Assembly: GCA_016704895.1 (NCBI GenBank)
Contig: JADIZG010000073.1
Span: forward strand, 62,001 to 126,000
Length of the DNA: 64,000 bases
Direction: 5' to 3'
DNA from: Betaproteobacteria bacterium
GTDB taxonomy: Bacteria > Pseudomonadota > Gammaproteobacteria > Burkholderiales > Casimicrobiaceae
This document shows positions 58,253-64,000 of this stretch, piece by piece (position 1 is the stretch's first letter; each line of letters begins with the position of its first letter). The notes under the pieces were generated by a model that saw only the letters and a list, made by a program, of their open reading frames with translations, did not search any database and was not told the DNA's origin. The position numbers and the translations under genes were made by a program.

Positions 58253-59489
58253 TCGGGGGCGTCCAGGTCTCGAGGAAGTCGAGGAAGACGGCGGTGGCGA
58301 CCTCCGCGTCCGCGGCGGTCATCGTCTCGTCGGGATGATGGCTGATGCCGCCCGCGCCGCAGCGCACGAACAGCATCGCGATCGGGCACACGGGCGGGAA
58401 CACCATCGCGTCGTGGCCGGCGCCCGAGGGCAGACGGCGCACCGGCAGCCCCTGGCGCGCGACCGACGCGGCGAGCGCGTCCTGCAGCGACGCGTCGCAC
58501 GGCGCGGCGGGAAGCTCGTAGAACACGTCGGAAGCCACCTTCACGCCGCGCCGCGGCGCGATCGCACCGAAGGCATCCCGCATCACCGCGGTTGCGCGCC
58601 TGCGCGCAACGTCGTCGCCCGAGCGCACGTCGACGGTGAACGAGACGTCCTGCGGGATCACGTTGATCGCGCCCGGGCGCGCCTCGATCGTTCCGACGGT
58701 CCCCACGAGCGCGCTGCCGCCCGCGCCCGGCGCCGACGCGATGCGCTCGACCGCGAGCACCATCTCGGCAGCCGCCGCGAGCGCGTCCTGCCGCGCGCCC
58801 ATCGGGACGGTGCCCGCGTGCCCGGCGAGCCCGGTGACCTCGACGCGCATCCGCGCGCCGCTCGCGATCGCGGTGACGACGCCCACCGGCAGTCCCTCGT
58901 CCAGCAGCACCGGTCCCTGCTCGATGTGCGACTCGACGTAGGCGACCACGCCCTTGCCGCGCCGGTCGAGGGCGCGCCAGCCGTCGGGATCGCCGCCGAA
59001 CGCGATCAGCGCCTCGCGCAACGTCGTCCCGCCGGCGTCCTTCGCATCGAGCCACGCGGGGTCGAACGAGCCGCCCATCGCCTTGCTGCCGATCAGCGTG
59101 ACGCCGAAGCGCACGCCCTCCTCGTCGCCGAACGCGACGACCTCGAAGTCGAAGGGAAGGCGCCTGCCCCGACGATGGAGGTCGCGCACGCAGGCGATCG
59201 CGGTCAGGATGCCGAACACGCCGTCGTAGCGGCCCGCGTTGCGCACGCTGTCCATGTGCGAGCCGGTCATCACGACCGGCGCGCCCGACCGGTCGGCGGC
59301 ATATCGGCCCACGACGTTGCCGAGCGCGTCGTAGCTCGCGTCCATGCCCGCCTCGCGCATCAGCGCGGCGATGCAGTCGCCCGCCCGCCGGTGCTGCGGC
59401 GTGAGGTAGCTGCGCGTCACGCCCGGCGGATCCTCGGTGAATGCCGCGAGGATGTCCGCCTGCCTCAGGATGTCGGTGCCGAAGCGCAT
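58236..59489 (-). CDS. Zn/Mn-dependent allantoate amidohydrolase-type enzyme (AllC family)
   Basis: M20 amidase of the hydantoinase/carbamoylase group, 417 residues. Signature: MTGSHMDSVRNAGRYDG (metal His/Asp), VVAFGDEEGVRFGV (Glu-Glu), HIEQGPVL and GLAGHAGTVPMGARQDAL; GAGHDAMVFPPVCP near the end. Members hydrolyse allantoate, ureidoglycolate or N-carbamoyl amino acids. The neighbouring urate genes favour allantoate amidohydrolase. It begins 16 bases after the GntR regulator and overlaps the M20 gene by 17 bases, giving a gntR-allC-M20 operon. Confidence 0.82.
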   Translation of the reverse strand: MRFGTDILRQADILAAFTEDPPGVTRSYLTPQHRRAGDCIAALMREAGMDASYDALGNVVGRYAADRSGAPVVMTGSHMDSVRNAGRYDGVFGILTAIACVRDLHRRGRRLPFDFEVVAFGDEEGVRFGVTLIGSKAMGGSFDPAWLDAKDAGGTTLREALIAFGGDPDGWRALDRRGKGVVAYVESHIEQGPVLLDEGLPVGVVTAIASGARMRVEVTGLAGHAGTVPMGARQDALAAAAEMVLAVERIASAPGAGGSALVGTVGTIEARPGAINVIPQDVSFTVDVRSGDDVARRRATAVMRDAFGAIAPRRGVKVASDVFYELPAAPCDASLQDALAASVARQGLPVRRLPSGAGHDAMVFPPVCPIAMLFVRCGAGGISHHPDETMTAADAEVATAVFLDFLETWTPPNADDA

Positions 59490-59505
59490 CGCGTTCGCCG
59501 GGCCG

Positions 59506-60221
59506 TCAGTCGAAACTCGGGTTGAGAAAGCCCCACCAGCGCAGCGTCTGGCGGGCGTGCTCGGCGACCGCGGCGTCCGCGCGCTCGGGATCGCGCGCCT
59601 CGATCGCCATCAGGATCGCGAGGTGCTCGGTCAGCGACGGCACGACGCGATCGGGGAGCATCGGCCGCGTGCGCTGCAGGATCGTGAGCCGCTCGCGGTT
59701 GCGCTCGTAGAGGTCGGCGACGAGCGCGTTGTCGATCGCGCCGGCGAGCGCGGCGTGCAGCGCCCAGTCGACCTCGTAGCTCCTCGCGATCGCGATGTCG
59801 GTGAGGTCGCGGCGGCATTCGGCGAGGATCGCCTCGTGCGCGCGCTTGAGCTCGCCGAGCCCGGGGGCGAGGCCGCGGCGCGCGTGCTTGCGCGCGCCCT
59901 CCCGGTCGACGAGCAGGCGCAGCCCGAAGCTGTCGAGGATGCGTTGCGACGTGGCCTCCATCACGCGCACCCCGCGCTGCGGCAGCACCTCGACCAGTCC
60001 GTCCGACGCAGCGCGCTTGACCGCCTCGCGCACCGGCGCCATCGGCATGTGCATGCGGACGACCAGGTCCTGCTGCGACACGAACTCTCCCGCGCGCAGC
60101 GTCCCGTCCAGCAGGAGCGCCCGCAGGCGCTCGAACGCCTCGTCCGACTTGAGGCGCGGACGCACGGGCGCGCGTCGCGACGGCGGCGGGGGGTTTGCAG
60201 CGGAGCGACGGCAGCGGGCAT
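59506..60221 (-). CDS. GntR-family (FadR/FCD type) regulator of the urate locus
   Basis: Transcription factor of about 220-238 residues. The winged-helix domain (EAFERLRALLLDGTLRAGEF, then QQDLVVRMHMPMAPVREAVK and VEVLPQRGVRVM) is followed by an all-helical FCD ligand domain (DWALHAALAGAIDNALVADL). In the frame that carries these the first usable start is GTG 60165, but ATG 60221 with one base lost in a C-run near 60190 gives a more normal N-terminus; the longer span is reported here. Divergent from uraD, whose promoter region holds a TTGCA-N4-TGCAA palindrome, so it probably controls both arms and responds to a urate-pathway metabolite. Confidence 0.8.
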
Positions 60222-60287
60222 CGGGCAGGCGCGGGTCCGGCCGCGCGGAGGCAGCCGGTTCGGTGATCTGAAATGTCAGCTTAGCTA

Positions 60288-60316
60288 TTGACTTGCATTT
60301 TTGCAACGCGTAGCTT
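60288..60316 (+). promoter_or_regulatory. Candidate promoter and operator of uraD-uraH-puuD
   Basis: TTGACT (60288-60293) and TAGCTT (60311-60316) with a 17-base spacer. The spacer contains the inverted repeat TTGCA-TTTT-TGCAA (60293-60306), a plausible binding site for the divergent GntR regulator placed to block RNA polymerase. It lies 60 bases before the uraD ATG. Confidence 0.45.
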
Positions 60317-60375
60317 TTCCCCGCGCCTCCGGACCGGGGATCGAGGCGAACCGGGGCCACCGCTCCGCGCCCACG

Positions 60376-60884
60376 ATGCCGACGCTCGCCGAGATCAACC
60401 GCTACACGCCGCAGCAGTTCTCGTCCGCGTTCGGCGCGGTCTACGAGCATTCGCCGTGGATCGCCGAGCGCGCGTTCGCGCGGCGCCCGTTCGCGTCGCG
60501 GCTCGACCTGCAGCTCGCCCTCTATGGCGTCGTCCAGGGGCGCGGGCGACGACGAGAAGGTCGCGCTGATCCGCGCCCACCCGGCGCTGGCCGGCAAGGA
60601 GGCGCAGGCCGGGACGCTCACCGCCGCGTCGACGCGCGAGCAGGCGGCGGCCGGGCTCGGCACGCTGTCCGCCCGAGGAGGCCGCCGAGCTTCGCCGCCT
60701 GAACGAACGCTACGCGGCGACGTTCGGCTTCCCGTTCGTCATCTGCGCACGCCAGAACCGCAAGGACGCGATCCTCGGCACGCTGCGTGCGCGTCTGTCG
60801 AACACCCGCGAGCAGGAGATCGCCAACGCGATCGCGCAGATCGGCGAGATCGCGCGCCTGCGCATCGCCGACCTGGTGGAGTGA
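60376..60884 (+). CDS. uraD: OHCU decarboxylase (two frameshifts)
   Basis: 2-oxo-4-hydroxy-4-carboxy-5-ureidoimidazoline decarboxylase, which gives (S)-allantoin. About 169 residues: PTLAEINRYTPQQFSSAFGA at the start, the catalytic His in LIRAHPALAGKEA (about residue 70), and FGFPFVICARQNRKD near the C-terminus, ending ARLRIADLVE. The frame shifts near 60535 and 60665 break it into three pieces; each continues the family sequence, so indel errors are likely. Three bases before uraH on the same strand. Confidence 0.88.
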
Positions 60885-60886
60885 CC

Positions 60887-61240
60887 ATGGCCAAGCTCTC
60901 GACCCACGTCCTCGACACGCACTCGGGCCGTCCCGCGGCCGGCGTCGAGATCGAGCTCCACGCGCTCGAGCCGGGCGGCGCACGCCTGATCGCGTCGGCG
61001 CGCACCAACGCCGACGGCCGCACCGACCGGCCGCTGCTCGAAGGCACGGCGGTCAGGCGCGGCCGCTACCGGCTGGTCTTCCACGTCGGCGACTACTTCC
61101 GCGCGCAGGGGATGAAGCTGCCGGACCCCGCGTTCGTCGACGTGGTGCCGGTCGACTTCGGCATCGCCGAGGACGGCGGCAGCTACCACGTCCCGCTGGT
61201 CTGCACGCCCTGGACCTACTCGACCTACCGCGGCAGCTGA
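60887..61240 (+). CDS. uraH: 5-hydroxyisourate hydrolase
   Basis: Transthyretin-like enzyme that hydrolyses 5-hydroxyisourate, the product of urate oxidation. It has 117 residues: KLSTHVLDTHSGRPAAGVEI (catalytic His), RTNADGRTDRPLL and the C-terminal signature PWTYSTYRGS. Full length with no signal peptide. Lies between uraD and puuD with short gaps, in the order of the pathway. Confidence 0.96.
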   Translation: MAKLSTHVLDTHSGRPAAGVEIELHALEPGGARLIASARTNADGRTDRPLLEGTAVRRGRYRLVFHVGDYFRAQGMKLPDPAFVDVVPVDFGIAEDGGSYHVPLVCTPWTYSTYRGS

Positions 61241-61245
61241 GGGCC

Positions 61246-62439
61246 ATGGAAGCGTACGTCCTCGAGTGGCTGAACGTGCTGGGCCGCTGGTTCCACATGA
61301 TCGCCGGGATCGCCTGGATCGGCGCGTCGTTCTACTTCGTCTGGCTCGACTCGCACCTGCGCGCGCCCCGGTACCCCGACGAGGCCGAGCGCCTCGGCAT
61401 CGGCGGCGAGGTCTGGGCGCTGCACGGCGGCGGGTTCTACCGCGCGCAGAAATTCGCCGTCGCGCCGCCCGAATTGCCCGAGCCGCTGCACTGGTTCAAG
61501 TGGGAGGCGTACACGACGTGGATGTCGGGCATGTTCATGCTCGGTCTGATCTACTACGCGAGCGCCGAGGTCTACCTGATCGACCGCTCGGTGGCGGACC
61601 TCGGAAAGCCCGCGTCGATCGTGATCGGGCTCGCGTTCCTCACGGGCGGCTGGATCGTCTACGACCTCCTGTGCCGCTCGCCGTTGGGCAGGCGCGAGCC
61701 GATCCTCGCCGCCGTGATGCTCGTCCTGTGCGCGTTCGCCGCCTATGCGCTGACCCAGCTCTACTCGGGCCGCGGCGCGTACATCCATTTCGGCGCGATG
61801 CTCGGCACGATCATGACCGCGAACGTCTTCTTCGTGATCATGCCGGGCCAGCGCGAGATGGTGAAGGCCAAGGCCGAGGGGCGCGCCCCGGACCCGGCGC
61901 ACGGCGCGCGGGGCAAGCAGCGCAGCGTGCACAACACCTATTTCACGCTGCCCGTGCTGTTCACGATGATCAGCAACCACTACGCGCTGTTCACGAACGC
62001 GACGTGGAACTGGCTCGTGCTGATGGCGATCGCGCTGGCCGGCGTGTTCATCCGGCTGTTCTTCACGTTCCGCCATCGAGGCATCGTGAAGCCGTCGTTC
62101 TGGGCGATCGGGATCGCGCTGCTCGCGGCCGTGTTCGTCGCCCTGATGCCGCGCGGCGGCGGCAGCGCGGCCGGCGAGGCGAAGTTCGCCGACGTGCAGG
62201 CGATCGTCGTCGCGCGCTGCGCGGGCTGCCATGCCGCGACGCCTACGTTCGCCGGCTTCGCCGCCGCGCCGAAGAACGTCCTGCTCGATACGAACGAGCG
62301 CATCCTCGCGCAGTCGCAGCGGGTCCACCAGCAGACGGTCGTGCTGAAGGCGATGCCGATCGGCAACCTGACGCGGATGACCGACGAGGAGCGCGCGAAG
62401 GTCGACGCGTGGTTCCGCGCGGGCGCGAAAGCGGAGTGA
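61246..62439 (+). CDS. puuD: Membrane urate oxidase (urate hydroxylase) PuuD with cytochrome c domain
   Basis: Integral membrane urate oxidase that passes electrons to a c-type cytochrome. It has 397 residues: eight or so helices in the DUF989 part ([68 protein letters not shown]) and a C-terminal haem c domain with RCAGCHA (CxxCH) near residue 320 and a later Met ([11 protein letters not shown]). No cofactor-free soluble uricase is seen. Five bases after uraH. The operon is divergent from the GntR regulator. Confidence 0.95.
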   Translation: MEAYVLEWLNVLGRWFHMIAGIAWIGASFYFVWLDSHLRAPRYPDEAERLGIGGEVWALHGGGFYRAQKFAVAPPELPEPLHWFKWEAYTTWMSGMFMLGLIYYASAEVYLIDRSVADLGKPASIVIGLAFLTGGWIVYDLLCRSPLGRREPILAAVMLVLCAFAAYALTQLYSGRGAYIHFGAMLGTIMTANVFFVIMPGQREMVKAKAEGRAPDPAHGARGKQRSVHNTYFTLPVLFTMISNHYALFTNATWNWLVLMAIALAGVFIRLFFTFRHRGIVKPSFWAIGIALLAAVFVALMPRGGGSAAGEAKFADVQAIVVARCAGCHAATPTFAGFAAAPKNVLLDTNERILAQSQRVHQQTVVLKAMPIGNLTRMTDEERAKVDAWFRAGAKAE

Positions 62440-62634
62440 TCGCGCGGGCCTGCCGGTCCGCGACGGGCGCTGGCGTGGGTCGTTCAGCCGCGATTCGCGT
62501 AGCCCGCGCGGCGTGGAGGCCCGGGCGCCGGCCGAGGCGGGGTCCGGGCTCCGCAGGCGCCCCGGCCGATGACGCGGGCGGGCCACCGCCGCTCGCTCCG
62601 CAGCGCGCCTCGCCTGCGAGCGTCGGCTGGCGCA

Positions 62635-64000
62635 TCACGCCGAGAACGCCACCGCCCGTGATGACCTGGCTCTGCGGGGCACCACCCTCCGGAGCATCGG
62701 CATCCGCACGCCTTCGCGCTTCGCCACCTCGATCGCCTTCGCGTAGCCCGCGTCGGCGTGGCGCCCGGCAGCCGGCGCCGGGGGGGGCCCGGGGGGGGGG
62801 GGGGGGGGCGGGGGGGGGGCGCCCTGATCCCGCGTCGGCATGGCGCATCACCCCGGTCGCCGGGTCGTTCCACAGCACGCGCTCGATGCGCTTCGCCGCG
62901 GCGTCGGTGCCGTCGCAGACGATGACGACGCCGGCGTGCTGCGAGTACCCCATGCCGACGCCGCCGCCGTGGTGGATCGACACCCAGGTCGCGCCGCCCG
63001 CCGTGTTGAGCAGCGCATTGAGGAGCGGCCAGTCGGAGACCGCGTCGCTGCCGTCGCGCATCGCCTCGGTCTCGCGGTTCGGGCTCGCGACCGAGCCGGT
63101 GTCGAGATGGTCGCGGCCGATCACGATCGGCGCAGAGAGCTCGCCGGTGCGCACCATCTCGTTGAACGCGAGGCCGGCGCGATGCCTGTCGCCGAGGCCC
63201 AGCCAGCAGATGCGCGCGGGCAGACCCTGGAACGCGATGCGCTCGCCGGCCATGTCGAGCCAGCGGTGCAGGTGCGCGTCGTCGGGGAAGAGCTCGCGCA
63301 CCTTCCGGTCGGTCCGGCGGATGTCCTCGGGATCGCCCGAGAGCGCGACCCAGCGGAACGGCCCCTTCCCTTCGCAGAACAGCGGGCGGATGTACGCAGG
63401 CACGAATCCGGGGAACGCGAACGCGTCCGTCACGCCTTCGTCCTTCGCGACCTGGCGGATGTTGTTGCCGTAGTCGAACGTCGGCACGCCCTGGCGGTGG
63501 AACGCGAGCATCGCCTCGACGTGCATCGCGGCCGAGCGCTGGGCCGCCCGCACGAGGTCCGCGTGCTGCGCCGGATCGGCCTGCGCGGCGCGCCAGCGCT
63601 CGACCGACCAGAGCGCGGGCAGGTATCCGTTGACGAGATCGTGCGCGGACGTCTGGTCGGTCACCATGTCGGGACGCACGCCGCGCTTCACGAGCTCGGG
63701 AACGATCTCGGCCGCGTTGCCGAGGAGGCCTATCGAACGAGGCTTGCGCGCGGCGCACGCGCCACGGATGCGCATGAGCGCGTCGTCGAGGTCGCGGGCC
63801 TGCTCGTCGAGGTAGCGCGTCGCGAGGCGCATCTCGATGCGCGATTGCTGGCACTCGATCGCGAGCATCGACGCACCGGCCATCGTCGCGGCGAGCGGCT
63901 GCGCGCCGCCCATGCCGCCCAGTCCCGCGGTGAGGATCCACTTGTCGGCGAGGTTGCCGCCGAAGTGCTGGCGGCCCGCCTCGGCGAACGTCTCGTAGGT
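62635..64000 (-). CDS. hutU: Urocanate hydratase (5' truncated by window, broken near the C-terminus)
   Basis: Second enzyme of histidine degradation, converting urocanate to imidazolone propionate with tightly bound NAD. The frame runs in from beyond base 64000 ([39 protein letters not shown]). Later come [32 protein letters not shown] and the signature [15 protein letters not shown]. At GVMRHADAG the frame is interrupted by an 82-base poly-G-containing insert; the expected end ([20 protein letters not shown]) continues in another frame to a stop at 62635. Convergent with puuD. No other hut gene is in the window. Confidence 0.9.
62747..62846. other. Poly-G insert between short direct repeats, probable assembly artefact
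   Basis: G runs of 8, 18 and 10 (62780-62819) broken by CCC and C lie between two copies of CCCGCGTCGGC[G/A]TGGCGC (62747-62764 and 62829-62846). The insert length (82 bases) shifts the hutU frame. Such G runs are typical of no-signal reads on two-colour sequencers. Confidence 0.75.

Noticed and set aside
62440..62634. Coding sequence between puuD and hutU
   Set aside because: Frames there are open only through high GC; no family sequence, ribosome site or clear structure was found.

Overview
The window is about 70% GC (estimated by eye) and reads as a chromosomal segment of a free-living betaproteobacterium. Supporting evidence is the type IV minor-pilin genes, the glyA-nrdR-ribD-ribE run, divergent pepA / lptF-lptG, pmbA divergent from yjgA, and a TRAP carboxylate transporter. 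No phage genes, CRISPR arrays, rRNA operons, transposases or integrases were seen. At least nine genes need one or more single-base indels to be read through (pilX, pilY1, the TonB-like gene, mmsA, the TonB receptor, a metal ABC permease, lptF, uraD, hutU), and a poly-G block sits inside hutU. This points to draft-assembly errors rather than mass gene decay, so broken frames are annotated here as single genes with shifts noted.

Layout. 1-6062 (+): pilW (5'-truncated), pilX and pilY1, the minor pilin/adhesin module of type IV pili, ended by a hairpin, then a TonB-like protein (6199-6992). 7103-12285 (-): glyA, nrdR, ribD, ribE and mmsA, covering one-carbon metabolism, ribonucleotide reductase control, riboflavin and a CoA-acylating aldehyde dehydrogenase. 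12437-16064: TRAP transporter with membrane subunits on + and a TakP-like 2-oxoacid-binding protein on -, tail to tail across a terminator. 16343-20683: a PilZ-like protein of unknown role, pmbA, yjgA and mog. 20674-22094: short palindromic repeats, an EamA exporter and a small secreted protein. 22321-25369: an FMN glutamate-synthase-like membrane protein between a decayed and an intact sulfotransferase. 25143-30699 (-): mtfA, rmuC, a DUF2891 protein and typA.

30925-42204: DEAD-box helicase rhlE, rlmM, then on - an osmC / membrane-fusion / ABC exporter operon, an MFS exporter, a LOG protein and valS. 42463-47603 (-): a compact five-gene operon (ABC ATPase, FtsX-like permease, DUF3299, DUF2946, TonB receptor) resembling zinc-starvation uptake loci. 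48116-49372 (-): a DAHP synthase preceded by a 30-codon reading frame with six Phe/Tyr codons clustered in ten codons, followed by two mutually exclusive hairpins; this candidate aromatic attenuator is the most interesting signal in the window. 49427-52500 (-): a repeat-containing Pro/Ala-rich protein, holC and pepA. 52615-54813 (+): lptF and lptG. 55009-55607 (-): rplU-rpmA behind a consensus promoter. 55847-56915 (+): a polyprenyl diphosphate synthase and tRNA-Pro(CGG).

57002-62439 is a urate-degradation locus. On - are a GntR regulator, an allantoate-amidohydrolase-type enzyme and an M20 deacylase; divergent on + are uraD, uraH and the membrane urate oxidase puuD with its cytochrome c domain. 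Together they would take urate to (S)-allantoin and then allantoate onward; allantoinase is not in the window. The window ends inside urocanate hydratase (hutU).
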